Shown here: piece by piece, positions 47,237 through 59,700 of the stretch
Numbering within the stretch: the stretch's first letter is position 1
Layout: every line of letters starts with the position of its first letter
Source: Portulaca oleracea
Lineage: Eukaryota; Streptophyta; Magnoliopsida; Caryophyllales; Portulacaceae
Reading direction: 5' to 3'
Assembly (NCBI GenBank): GCA_029582165.1
Contig: CM055870.1
Location: 40,883,013-40,947,012, forward strand
Length of the DNA: 64,000 nt
Translations under genes and position numbers: made by a program
Notes under the pieces: generated by a model
Databases searched by the model: none
What the model saw: only the letters and a program-made list of their open reading frames with translations
Told to the model about the DNA's origin: nothing

Positions 47237-50200
47237 ATATATATATGTAAACGTCCTATATTTTCGGATGTAATCTTCAAATCCGAATCATTTTCAAACT
47301 TCCAAATTTAAACGTATATTTTTTATTAAATCTTCAAATAATCATAATTTGGAAAATATATTCTTTTCCTAAATCTTCAAATTTAAACGTCCTATATTTT
47401 TTTTTCCATGTACGTTATTATTTTTTTTCGTGTACGTTCATATTTTCGTAATCCGAATTTGGCAAATAATCCATAATCTTGTGATTAGAGTGAGACAAGA
47501 TTATATCTTATATGACTAATATGACTAATTTGGCAAATCCAAACCTTCCTAATAACCTTCAAATCTTCCTATTATCACGTAAATATTTCGAAGAGGTTAG
47601 ACTTTCCGAGTTTTATGAATTAATATTCAGAATATTTAGACATTTCCGAATATCATAACCTTCTTATTGTCACAGCAAATATGTATGGATAATTTAATTT
47701 TCAAAAAATAAATAATTTCAACCTTTTAAAATATTTATGCGTAACTAATTTTGAATAATATTGTATCCTTGGTATGTCGAGATGTCTAAGTTCAACCAAT
47801 ATACTAATATAGTCATACATACTATTGTAAATACTTACACGTATTAGTCATCATTTTCAAACTCCCCAAATTTAAACTTATTATTTTTCCGAAATTGTCC
47901 AATAATCCGATTTTGGCACATATTTTTTCCCGTAATCTTGGGATTATTGTGTCCTATATAGTCATATAAGAATACATAATTAGTCATATTTGGCGTCGTA
48001 TATACAAATACATAATAATCAGTAATAAAGGTACATAAAAGTAGTCATACAAGAATACATTATTAGTCATATTTGATGTCGTTTGTGTTTAATTAGTCAT
48101 ATATATTGTCCTATATTTTCGGATATAATCTTCAAATAATCTAAATCATTTTGAAACTTACCCAAATTTAAACGTATATTTTTATCCTAAATCTTCAAAT
48201 AATTCGAATTTGGAAAATATATTTTTTTTCTTCATAAATCTTCAAATTTAAACGTCCTATATAATTTTTCCATGTATCTTTATATCTTTTTCCATGTACA
48301 TACATATTTTTCTAATCAGAATTTGGCAAATGATCCGTCCATATTTTTTCTTCTAATCTTCAAATTTTCCATGTATGTTCATATTTAATTATTTTTCCAT
48401 GTACGTTTAAATTTAAATATCCTATATTTATTCCTAATCTTCAAATCTTGTGTTTATTGTGGGACAGGATTACGGTCATATTGATATGGGGGGTTATTCA
48501 CGAAGGTCAATATATCTTACAGTTTATTAGTCACCTAGCATTCCTATTATTCTGAAATTTACAAATACAAATTTAAATATTCCTAAAATTATGTACATAC
48601 CTAATATAAATCTAAACCGTCCTGATCACCTTCAAATATTCCTATTATCACATAAATATTTGGAAGAGGTCAAACTTTTCGAATTTGACACATTAATATT
48701 TCGAATATTCGCATATTTTCGACTATCATAACCTTCATATTATCAAAAAAAAACTTGTATAGATAATTTAATTTTCCAAAAACAACTAATTTCAACCTTT
48801 TAAAATACTTATGCGTGACTAATTTTCTATCATACAATGACCAATATTGTGTCATTGGTGTGCCAAGATATCTAAGTTCAACCAATATACTAATATAGTC
48901 ATACACACTGTTGTAAATAGTCATACGTAAGTCATCAAGAACGACATTCCAACAAATATTGTACAATATTTACGAAAACATTCATATCATCATTGTACAA
49001 CAATAATAGCATTGTTGTATAAAAATGTAAAAGTCCTCATCTACTAATCCTAAATAGTAAAACCGCCGAAGTTAAATAGTCATATAAAATATCGTAGATT
49101 TGACGCATACACTAATATATTAAATCAATTTTTTTTTGGTGTTTTGGTTCCAATTTCCTCAACTATGGAATCATTCACATCACCATTTGGTTGTGTCGCA
49201 TTGGATTTTTTCTCCTTTTGAAGGTGGCTCTTGATTCTTTATGATCTTCCCTTTGTTAACCGTAATAGTTTCCTTATCAAGCCTAAATAGTCATATATAT
49301 ATGCATTTTTGTAAGATTGTCATCATAACAATATTAAATACTCGTTCATCACTGATAGTCATATGGACAACATAAAATAGTCATATCGCGATACTCATTC
49401 TCGCCACCAATTTGACCCTCATCTGACATCTCCTAATTGTACGGATTCATCATTGTTGTCACTACATTATTCAAACATATCAAACATATTATTAGTCACT
49501 TCTACACTATTTATTAATATGGTGACTCCACTACTAACCAATAAATCATATAACATTGGTCACCTTTTCAAAATATAATAGTCACCTATAATCCAACTAA
49601 ATTAGCGGGCGCAAAAGCACGAGAAATCAAAAAATCGAGATAACATATTATTAGTCACCGATAGATTAGATACTAGTCAAGTATATCAACCTCGACACAT
49701 TCATTGACACATAAGAATCAAGGATTGTTTTCAACCATACAAAGATTACTTTCACCAAATCGAGTTATTCATCCATACAATAATATATATCAATCTCGAG
49801 AAAAATTACTTTCAGCAAACCGAGTATTCAAGGATTGCTTAAAAACGATTATCTCACGTTATATCAAATAATTACAAATCACAAGCAAAAAATTTCAAAA
49901 ATAAGAATAGTAGTCAACGAAGTATATTCCAAAATCTCGCACCTTCAAACATTTCTCCATTGTTCGAAAATTCACAAATTTGAAGAATAGTCACTAATTC
50001 AAATATTTACACTTTCAACATTGACATATAATCCTGACATCCACAATCAAATATATGTAGCAAGATTTACTTACCCGAGACGACGATGTTATCCGAGGAC
50101 AGATGACCTTCTTCACGCGGAGGGGGTGTCTAATTTGCTCAGATCGTTAGGGTTTCACAATAGGAGGAGAGAGAGATTAGAGACTATATATATGGAGAGA

Positions 50201-50290
50201 GCACCACACACGTGATTTAAGAGAGTGACCCCTTTTTTTCTGTCTGACGTGACACCCCATCTCACGTTATTTTAACGTGAGACGGTCCTA
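47237..50290 (-). repeat. AT-rich repeat region with AGTCATA motif array (possible third large element)
   Basis: Two diverged direct repeats lie at about 47251-47900 and 48106-48935. Shared landmarks are CCTATATTTTCGGAT, CAACCTTTTAAAATA and GTTCAACCAATATACTAATA. Further right, TAGTCATA and TAGTCACC motifs recur every few dozen bases to about 50000. At the right end the minus strand has a TATA-like box (about 50187), AAACCCTAACGATCTG, and a donor GGTAAGT near 50074. A possible second exon starts MSDEGQIGGENEY at about 49424. The layout resembles one arm of foldbacks A and B, but no opposite arm was found. Confidence 0.45.
50260..50282. repeat. Perfect 10-bp stem hairpin
   Basis: TCTCACGTTA, loop TTT, TAACGTGAGA. 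It lies near the right edge of the AT-rich repeat region and may be an element terminus. Confidence 0.7.
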
Positions 50291-50313
50291 TATAAGATAT
50301 ATTGTAGTTTTAA

Positions 50314-50994
50314 GGGTCCGTTTGGACCTAGGAAAACATGATTGAAAAAAATCCCGTGGAAAAAAAAAATAAGAAGAAAAATTTCTTGGGGTAAAGTAAA
50401 TTTCTTTCTCTTGTTTGGTTTAAGTAAAATTTTGAAGGAAAAAAATTGATTTTTTATTCAACTTTCTTTTCCTTGTTTGGTTTGAGGAAAAATGCATGGA
50501 AAAAAGTTTTGCATGAAAACTTGTAAATGGCAAGCTTCACTTTTCTAGATTATATGATGTGATTTAGGTGTGTGTGTGGGGGGGGGGGGCGAGAGATAGA
50601 GAGAGAGAGAAGAGAGGAAGCAAGAGAGAGAGAGAGATAGAGAAGAGTTAGAGAGAGAATGAGAGAATGGGAGAGAGAAGAGAGTTAGAGAGAGAACGAG
50701 AGAATAGAGGAGAGAGAGATAGTTAGAGAGAGAGAAGAGAGAAAAGAGAGTTAGAGAGAGGGAGAATCACGGGAGCCACGAGAGATAATGGAGAGAAAGG
50801 TAAGCTTTGATCCAAAAATTTTCTCTCAACTTTCCTCTCATTTTGAAAGGATTTTTTTTTTCTCACCAAACTTTCCATGCAATTTTCCAACTATTTTTTC
50901 CATCCCTTTTTCTTCATTCTAAACAAAAACAAGATTCTCATTTTTCATAATAATTTTTTTTGAAAATGTTGTTTTCCCAGGTCCAAACAGACCC
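50314..50994. mobile_element. Tourist-like MITE (PIF/Harbinger type), 681 bp
   Basis: The ends GGGTCCGTTTGGACCTAGGA and the complement GGGTCTGTTTGGACCTGGGA form inverted repeats. They are flanked by TAA on both sides, the three-base TWA target duplication known for PIF/Harbinger elements. The interior has similar TTTCTTTTCCTTGTTTGG segments and a purine-rich tract. It has no coding capacity. Confidence 0.8.
50575..50770 (+). repeat. Poly-G run and GA-rich microsatellite inside the MITE
   Basis: About a dozen G bases are followed by imperfect GAGAGA blocks with TTAGAGAGAGA interruptions. Confidence 0.9.
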
Positions 50995-50997
50995 TAA

Positions 50998-51381
50998 ATG
51001 GTTGTTTTATAAGAAATATTGCTTTTTCCCCATTACTCCTTGATCATGGGTACACTACATGGTTGGAGTTTGATATAAAGTGGGAATATATGCATTGGTA
51101 CTATGTTAATTTGGTCTCTTTGGGCTCGATTTTATTCTTTGGGGATGTCCATTTTGCATCTTTTGAAGATTAGGCTCCGTAATGGAAAACACAGACAATT
51201 ACATGGCTAATGCAAAAGTGATTGTTGGCACTTTACTTGATAGACATGTGATTGCGTACATGTATGTTTGGATCTCTATGTGATTGTTCTGTAATGGATT
51301 ACTATGCTAGGCTTGTTTGTTCATTCTTATATTGTGGTGAATATTACTTTTAACTTGCATTTCGGCTGATAATGTCCCCAG
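50998..51381 (+). other. Unassigned unique sequence, probably an intron of the TBL pseudogene
   Basis: T-rich sequence without repeats found elsewhere in the window. It ends in the acceptor-like GTCCCCAG directly before the TBL exon. No gene is seen in it. Confidence 0.4.
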
Positions 51382-51644
51382 AATGTGATTTATTAAATGG
51401 ACAGTGGTTCCTAGATTCTATTGGACCTCTTTATAGGAAAGATTGATGCCCCATTATCACACAATCATAAAATTGCCAAGATAATTGGAGGCCTGATAAG
51501 GAATATGAAAGTGGGAGATGAAAGCTAACTTGCAAGATTCAATGCCACAAAGATTTTGGAGTTGATGGCAGGGAAGACTCTGACCTTTGTTGGTGATTCA
51601 ATTGCATGTAATCAGATGAAATCACTGCTAGCTTACTATGGCAG
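51382..51644 (+). pseudogene. Exon of a TBL-family (xylan/pectin O-acetyltransferase type) gene
   Basis: The translated order matches plant TBL proteins: CDLLNGQW, then GPLY, CPIITQ, NCQ, RPDKEYE, then (after a one-base shift near 51530) RFNATKILELMAGKTLTFVG and the GDS motif (VGDSIACNQMKSLL). GDS is the catalytic block I of this Golgi acetyltransferase family, and the CDL..GxW and RPD segments belong to the preceding TBL domain. Two stops (51444-51446 and 51468-51470) and the frameshift inactivate it. It is bounded by acceptor-like CCCCAG and donor-like CAGGTATAT, so it is a genomic exon, not a processed copy. No neighbouring exon was found within the window. Confidence 0.8.
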
Positions 51645-52105
51645 GTATATCTCATACTTTTTTAAAAAAACTCTTGATATTTAGCCATTCATGAATCATG
51701 ACGACTTTATGGAAATTTCCCTATATGTATCATGTCATCTTAGCAACACATGAATTATGAGAATTGAACTTCAATATGATCTTTTTTTTTAGGAAAAACA
51801 ATACCCTTATAGAAATTCATCTAGAACATGTAGATATTCAATAGGTTTTCCTATTATATTATTCCTACCTGCATCAACTTCCAACAATGTATTTGTATAA
51901 TTGTTTAAGCATAAGTAAAACTCGACTAAGTGGTGCTTTCAGAAATTTATTATTATTTTGTTTAGCCCACGGTTGGTCGTTGGCTAGTGTACGATTCTCA
52001 TCAATTTCTCGAAGGAGTCCCAAAGGGGTTGGTCCCCATCTGTGTAGGCCAGACAACACCCTGACAGTAAGACATCATAGCGTGGTTGACCTATATGTGG
52101 CAATG
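51645..52105 (+). other. Unassigned sequence before the long-LTR element
   Basis: The first part is probably the intron after the TBL exon. The segment 51960-52090 is GC-richer (GGAGTCCCAAAGGGGTTGG) with no recognised match. No feature can be supported. Confidence 0.3.
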
Positions 52106-52528
52106 TTACCGTTAAAATTTCTGACGTGTGTTAATTTTTCCGTTTAATTATATACTGTTAACATGTGGAGCTTTTAGGATCGCGAGTGAGTTCGTTGAAA
52201 TTGTTAGTATCTTAAAAATATCAGTTAGGAAATTTTTGGGTATCGACTAATTTTATTTAGAATCAGTTTTGGATTTATTTTATCAGATTTTTTTTCTTTC
52301 TCGGATTCTTTTCTCCCTTGAATTCCTCTCCCTCGGATCCCCCTTCCACTCTCCTTTTCTCTTTCTCTTTCCCGGTTTCCCTTTCCCTCTTTCTCTTTTT
52401 CTCTTTTTATCTCTCCTCCCCATTATCCTCTTCATTTGTCCCCCCAAAATACCCAACACCCCAACCCCCCTCTGCATGCAACCCCAACCCCCCATGCATA
52501 TACACACCACCCCTCCCCTTCCTCCTCC

Positions 52529-52536
52529 TATTTAAA
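52529..52536 (+). promoter_or_regulatory. TATA box of the long LTR
   Basis: TATTTAAA lies between a C-rich stretch and AACCCCAACAAACC. The 3' LTR has the same box at 57226-57233. The downstream Pro/Thr-rich frames (to about 53000) are by-products of CCACC-rich sequence, not genes. Confidence 0.55.
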
Positions 52537-53072
52537 CCCCAACAAACCACGCCAACAACCACCTCAAAACACCTCCTCTCACCAGCTCCTCGCCATCAAC
52601 CACCACCCCACCACAGTTCGACTGCCGCTCCACCATTTCCGGCCACCTCCACCCTGCACTGATGTCACAAAAACCGCACCAAAACCCACCCCGAAGCCCC
52701 TGTTTTGTTTGCCCAGAAAACGCCACCACTCGACGTCACCCCGAGCCACCGCCGCTACTGCCAATGTCCCCCACCTATCCCGGCGACATTTCCCAGCACC
52801 GACGACCACCATACCGTCGTCGCACCGCTTAGTTGCTCTGCCCAAAACACCCGAGCGTTCTTCTTTCCCTCTGACCAGGCTGCTGTTGCTGTGGCTGCTG
52901 TCGCTGCCACACCCGCCGCTGCCCAGACCACCGGCGACCACCAACACCAACGACCACACTGATGCCCCCGACCGCCGGCGGCCTTGCCCAACAAATCCAT
53001 ATGTAAACACCCTAACCCTATATATATTTATATCACTCCTCTAACTTATTATTATTTGTATTATTATTATTA

Positions 53073-53104
<32 letters not shown>

Positions 53105-54609
53105 TGCTTATTTTATGAATATTTATTTATGTTATTATTTCATGTTTTAATAAGTTCGTATTATTAGTATGCTGTTGATTATTATTATTATTATTATCAT
53201 TATTATTATTATTATTATTAATAAGTTCGTAATATTATTAATTAGAGTCGTAATTTTATTATTAAGTTTTTGTAATATTATTATTTTCATATTATTAATA
53301 AGTGTTCGTAAGATTATTATTAAGGTTCGTATTAGTATTTTTAAGTTAAGTTATTATTAAGTTCCTGAATTTATTAAGTTTCGTATTATTATTTAGTTTC
53401 GTAATTTTATTAATTATTTTTGTAAGTTTATTATAAAGTTTCATATTACTATTATTATAAGGTTTCGTGTTATTATAAAATTATTATAAAGTTTTCATGT
53501 TGTTATAATATGGATATTATGTTCAAAACTCTACGTTAATATTATTATTAAAGTATTAGTATCGAGTTATGATTTTAAAGGTGTAGTTTCGATTTTATTA
53601 TTTACCTTTAGAAAATGTCAGTTGTGATGTTAGTATTTTCATAATAGTTATGCTTGATACAAGGCTATGGTTGAGTTATGATAGGATTCGTGCATAACTA
53701 ACATATCGTAGAGATCGAGTATTTATTTTAGAAGCTTATATTCGAATTCTAGGTCCGAGCGAGACGACGCGGTAGTTAACTCCCGTGTATAAGTGTTGCA
53801 GTAAAAGAAAGCTGTTCAGGTAATGTCTATGTCCTAATCCCCATTGGGATGCTCTTTAATCTGTTTTGTGGTTTTAATCTGTTTTAAGAAGCGCGCATCG
53901 CGCAGGGTATTTTCTGTAATGTTAGACTGTCTGTTTTTGAAGTAAGTATTTTTCTGAGTTGAGAAAATGACAATCTTTTAAACTCTGAGATTTTACTATG
54001 TCGATTTTGGAAACTGGGTTAGGTTTTGTTGAAAAGTCTGATGTCCGAACTTCATAGGATACTAGTAATTAGTGAAACCATAATCGTGGTGTAATGTCTA
54101 AGCTCTAATCCTTTTGGATGCCCTTGAACTGTTTGTTGATTTTACTGTTGTCTTGGAACTTGCATTCTGATGGTAACTATATCTGAAACTTGACTGTCTA
54201 TTTTTGTTTAAGGAAATCATGTTCTTTGATTTATAAAGTATGGACAGTCCTTTGGTTTGTGTTGAAAGTTTGTCGGTTTGGAACTGTGGTTTAGAAGGGT
54301 TGGTCCTTTAAATGGAACTAAACTGTCTGTTTGATTGATAAAGTGATTGATCTTTGTTTGGTAAATGTTGGATATTCCTTGGTCTTTGTGTTGAAAGTAT
54401 GCTGGGTTGGAAATTGTGATTTGGAAGTATTGGTTTTGAAAATGTTGGATTTGGAAATGTTGATTGATACTAAAATGATATGAGATATGAAACCTGACTA
54501 ATTAAAGGCTATGAGAAAATGCGGGTTCGGGCAGTCTCGCTAAGACCAGGTCGAATACCTGTGAGTGAGACTGTTAAGAGACCAGGTTACGCCTGGTAGT
54601 TTGGAATGA

Positions 54610-54765
54610 TGATTGCCATGGCCATCCCGGATGTGATTGTGATGATGATGAGAAAGTATGTTTGCGATGGCCATCCGGAATGTGATTGTGATGATGATGA
54701 GAAAGTATGTTTGCGATGGCCATCCGTGAATTGTGATGAGAAAAGAACGATTACGATGGTCATCC
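54610..54765 (+). repeat. 49-bp tandem repeat, about 3 copies
   Basis: ATGGCCATCC occurs at 54618, 54667 and 54716 with GTGATTGTGATGATGATGAG between. The third copy decays into a variant ending near 54765. It is absent from the 3' LTR. Confidence 0.85.
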
Positions 54766-56403
54766 GTGAGATTGATTGAGATAGGAAAGTATTGTGAATA
54801 TTTTGGCGAGTCTATTGACTCCAAGGGGCAATACGGAAGCCCCGCCCGCTTTAAAATATGGTAATGGTAAGGTTGTCTAGTGAAAGTTATTTGGAAATGT
54901 TTGACTTGTTTTAATGATGTTTTTACTTTGATTCTCGGAACTTGCAATCCCAAAGGGGACCTTAGCTGAAACTTGACTGCTTATTTTGATTGAGAAAGTT
55001 GTGTTCTTTGCTTAGTAAAATATGGATAGTCTTTTGATTCATTTGTTGAAAGTGTGGAATTGTTGGTTCTGGAAAAGGTTGGCTTTGGAAATGTTGTATT
55101 GAGACTAGTATGGCTTGAGATTGTAAATTGTACTTGATATTTATATGTGTGAATGTTTGTGATGGTCACCCGTGAGTTGAATTGAGAATGAAATGATGAT
55201 GAGAAAAGGATGATGAAAAAAAAAGGATGTTGGACTATGGTTTGTGAAGTCTAGGACTTCGTGGTGTAATGTTTATGCCCTAACATTCCCTTGGATGTCC
55301 TTAAACTGTGTAGTGACTTTTCCTGTTTTATGAGGCATGAATCCTGTAAGGGGATTTTCCTATATAAATTGGTTGTCTGCTTTAATTGTTGTAAATGGTG
55401 TGATCTGCCTTGGTTGTTGGAAATTGTTGTGACCTAGATTCATTATTGGAAGTATCGTGACATGCCTTAGGGAAAGATTGTCTTTGCTTAGGTTGTGGGA
55501 AAACTGGGGTGAAATGTGGACGGCTAATAACTTACAAGACATTAATATCCAAGTGAAACATTAAGCGGGTAAAATCTGTTACTTCTCTGAAGCAAGGTGT
55601 GGACACATGCTAGAACCATATGAGGATATAGTATCCTGTTCTGTGTCACCCGCATAATAAAATTGAATTAATTTTGATAAAGGAACTACTCTAACTATGG
55701 GTGTTGAATCTGATCTTGATGTTTTGAGCCTGTTTCTGATTCTGATTTGGATAATTTGCTTCGAATCTTGTTCTAGTTTTTGGATAATTACCTGGTTTGA
55801 GAAGTTATGTTGAGTTCGTTATAAGAATTACTTTGAGTACTCTGATTTCTGATGTCTGATTCTAAATTATTGAAATGTCAGTTGAGATTTCTGGAATGTG
55901 GTGCTTTCTGACTTGAAGGTTTATACTGTTGGTTCTTAATTGTTGTTATTTCTGAACTCTGGATAATTCTGAGTTGGGATTCAAATGAGTTGCGAAAAGG
56001 TTTGACTTGTCCCCCTCCCTCAAATGAATTGAAATGAATTTTAAACTGTTTTGACCGTTAGGGGTAGACATTATTGAGGTTTTCCCCCTCATGTTTGTAA
56101 ATGTTTTGTTTTCAGGTGAAGGCTTCTGTGATGGGAACGGGAACTAGCAGTGAGGACGTCTAGAGTTTTAGTTTTGGAGTTGTGTTTAAGGTTTGACAGT
56201 TCTGAAGTTAAGGATGTTTATTCTGAATTCTAAGATTGTTTAATTGTTATTCCGTTGTTAAATAGTTGTAGTTTTCCTTTTTGCCTTGTATTCCTTTGTG
56301 GATACGGCAGTGACGCGAGAATAAAGGTTAAGTCTTCCGCTGGATTTCTGTAAACGTTAGTTTTGGTGTGACGTTTTCATAGTCGAATTTCCGGGGCATT
56401 ACA

Positions 56404-56773
56404 GAATGGTATCAGAGCTTTGGGTTACGACCTGGTAGCTCTTAAGTGTCTATTAGGTTTTTAGTTAGAACTTAGGATGCTACATTCGGAGTGATGAGTG
56501 TAGGATTGGGGAATGGGATGTGTGTCTCATTCAGTGTTTCTTTTTGTGTTGCAATTGCATGCTTGTTGCTTTTAACATCTTTCGTATGGAATATTGCCGC
56601 CATTGCTATGCAATGCATAAGGCGCGTTGAGTTTCGACGACGAAACTCTTTTGAAGAAAGTAAAGATGTAAAACCCAAAGTTTTTTGGTTACAACTACCG
56701 TTGGTTTCAGTTCGAAAGTCGTTAAGTATGAGTTTAAGTTTCGAGGTCGAAACTTCTTTTAAGCGGGTAATGA
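56404..56773 (+). mobile_element. Minimal internal region (about 370 bp) with twin polypurine block
   Basis: Between the two LTRs there is only the primer site, about 200 bases of leader resembling the start of the gypsy internal region (CCTGGTAGCTC, GGAGTGATGAG), and the duplicated polypurine block. The blocks are GACGAAACTCTTTTGAAG with GATGTAAAACCC at 56635-56680, and GTCGAAACTTCTTTTAAGCG with TGTAAAACCCC at 56740-56785. No gag or pol codons are seen. All proteins would have to come from a related autonomous element, plausibly a Tekay-type one. Confidence 0.85.
56407..56418 (+). promoter_or_regulatory. Primer binding site (tRNA-iMet) of the long-LTR element
   Basis: An intact TGGTATCAGAGC, three bases after the LTR end. 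Confidence 0.93.
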
Positions 56774-59700
56774 TGTAAAACCCCGAAAAAATTCCTATTA
56801 TTCTTACCGTTAAAATTTCTTACGTGTGTTAATTTTTCCGTTTAATTATATACTGTTAACATGTGGAGCTTTTAGGATCGCGAGTGAGTTCGTTGAAATT
56901 GTTAGTATCTTAAAAATATCAGTTAGGAAATTTTTGGGTATCGACTAATTTTATTTAGAATCAGTTTTGGATTTATTTTATCAGATTTTTTTCTTTCTCG
57001 GATTCTTTTCTCCCTTGGATTCCTCTCCCTCGGATCCCCCTTCCTCTCTCCTTTTCTCTTTCTCTTTCCCGGTTTCCCTTTCCCTCTTTCTCTTTTTCTC
57101 TTTTTATCTCTCCTCCCCATTATCCACTTCATTTGTCCCCCCAAAATACCCAACACCCCGACCCCCCTCTACATGCAACCCCAACCCCCCATGAATATAC
57201 ACACCACCCCTCCCCTTCCTCCTCCTATTTAAACCCCAACAAACCACGCCAACAACCACCTCAAACCACCTCCTCTCACCAGCTCCTCGCCATCAACCAC
57301 CACCCCACCACAGTTCGACCGCCACTCCACCATTTTCGGCCACCTCCGCCCTGCACTGATGTCACAAAAACCGCACCAAAACCCACCCCGAAGCCCCTGT
57401 TTTGTTTGCCCAGAAAATGCCACCACCCGACGTCACCCCGAGCCATCGCTGCATCGCCAATGTCCCCACCTATCCGGCGACATTTCCCAAAGACCGACCA
57501 CCATACCGTCGTCGCACAGCTTAGTTGCTCTGCACATAACACCCTTGCGTTCTTCTTTCCCTCCGACGGTGCTCTGTTGTGGCTGCTCTGCCACACACCA
57601 CGCCTGCATCACCGACGACCACCAACAACGACGACCACACTGACGCCCCCGACCGCCGGCGGCCTTGCCCAACAAATCCATATGTAAACACCCTAACCCT
57701 ATATATATTCATATCACTCCTCTAACTTATTATTATTAGTATTATTATTATTGTTATTTTTATTATTATTATTTGCTTATTTTATGAATTTTTATTTATG
57801 TTATTATTTCATGTTTTAATAAGTTTGTATTATAAATATGCTGTTAATTATTATTATTATTATTATTATAATTATTAAGTTCGTAATATTATTAATTAGA
57901 GTCGTAATTTTATAATTAAGTTTTTGTAATATTATTATTTTCATATTATTAATAAGTTTTCGTAAGATTATTATTAAGGTTCGTATTAGTATTTTTAAGT
58001 TGTTAAGTTATTATTAAGTTCTTGATTTTATTAAGTTTCGTATTATTATTTAGTTTCGTAATTTTATTAATTATTTTTGTAAGTTTATTATAAAGTTTCA
58101 TATTACTATTATTATAAGGTTTCGTGTTATTATAAAATTATTATAGAGTTTTCATGTTGTTATAATATGGATATTATGTTCAAAACTCTACGTTAATATT
58201 ATTATTAAAGTATTAGTATCGAGTTATGATTTTAAAGGTGTAGTTTCGATTTTATTGTTTTACCTTTAGAAAATGTCAGTTGTGATGTTAGTATTTTCAT
58301 AATAGTTATGCTTGATACAAGGCTATGGTTGGGTTATGATAGGATTCGTGCCTAACTAACTTATCGTAGAGATCGAGTATTTATTTTAGAAGCTTATATT
58401 CGAATTCTAGGTCCGAGCGAGACGACGCGGTAGTTAACTCCCATGTGTAAGTGTTGCAGTAAATGAAAGTTGTTCAGATAATGTCTATGTCCTAATCCCC
58501 ATTGGGATGCTCTTTAATCTGTTTTGTGGTTTTAATCTGTTTTAAGAAGCGCGCATCGTGCAGGGTATTTTTCTGTAAAGTTAGACTGTCTGTTTTGGAA
58601 GTAAGTATTTTTCTGAGTTGAGAAAAAGGTGGCAATCTTTTAAACTCTTAGATTTTACTATGTCGATTTTGGAAACTGGGTTGGGTTTTGTTGAAAAGTC
58701 TGATGTCCGAACTTCATAGGATACTAGTAATAGTGAAACCATAATCGTGGTGTAATGTCTATGCTCTAATCCTTTTGGATGCCCTTGAACTGTTTGTTGA
58801 TTTTACTGTTGTCTTGGAACTTGCATTCTGATGGTAACAAGGGGTTGGAACGGTGCGGTGCGGTGCAGTTTTGGTGTGCCGCAGCGGTGCACCGGATGAA
58901 ACGGTGCTCGAAAACCATAAACTGGAACCGGAACCGAATCACCCGGTTTTTAAAAACCGGTGCACCGGCTTTAACGGTGCGGTTTCACCGGTGAATCGGA
59001 CATAAAAAACTCTCTATTTAATCAAAGAAAAAATCTTTATTTAATAAAAAAAAAGTGAGAACCCTAAACTGGAAAATGAAAATTTGAAATACTAAAACCT
59101 AATTCCCCCCTCTCCTTACTCGATAGTCAGTGTCTCAGTGAGAATGTAAGGAGTGTGAACCAGAGAGCCAAATTTACTAGCCCATAAGCCCAACCCAATA
59201 ACACACTAACACCTAATATTCTTTTTTTTAACTAGTTAATTTATATTATTTTTGTATTAATTTTTGGGTAGAATTTTTTTCTAACCAAAATTTATATTTA
59301 CATGTATTTAATTATATCAACGGTGCGGTGCCGGTTCCCTGTCGGTATGAATATCCCAAACCGGAACCGCCCCGTTTAGTATCCGGTTTTTCCGGTGCGG
59401 TGCACCGGATTTTTAAACCGGTTCGGTGTTGCCCGTTCCCGGTTTTTTTATCCGGTTTTCGGTTTGGTGTGCCGGTTCCGGATTTTTCTTCCACCCCTAA
59501 TGGTAACTATATCTGAAACTTAACTGTTTATTTTTGTTTAAGGAAATTATGTTCTTTGATTTATAAAGTATGGACAGTCCTTTTGTTTGTGTTGAAAGTT
59601 TGTTGGTTTGGAACTGTGGTTTAGAAGGGTTGGTCCTTTAAATGGAACTAAACTGCCTGTTTGATTGATAAAATGATTGATCTTTGTTTGGTAAACGTTG

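Larger units (their letters stand above)
52106..56403 (+). mobile_element. 5' LTR of a large non-autonomous LTR element (first about 32 bases missing)
   Basis: It matches the LTR at 56774-61492 from TTACCGTTAAAATTTCT onward and ends GGGGCATTACA before a primer site. The first 30-odd bases (TGTAAAACCCCG on) are absent and replaced by unrelated flank. Its 3' part shares modules with the gypsy array LTRs (CTAATCCCCATTGGGATGC, AAACATTAAGCGGGT, GGGGTAGACATTATTGAG), showing common ancestry. Confidence 0.88.

Noticed and set aside
47237..50290. Helitron ending at the 10-bp hairpin
   Set aside because: No CTRR end with the expected spacing and no TC start at an A-T target could be identified.
52269..53044. 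Pro/Thr/His-rich frames after the long-LTR TATA box
   Set aside because: They come from CCACC-type composition. Frames differ between the two LTRs and overlap frames exist on both strands.
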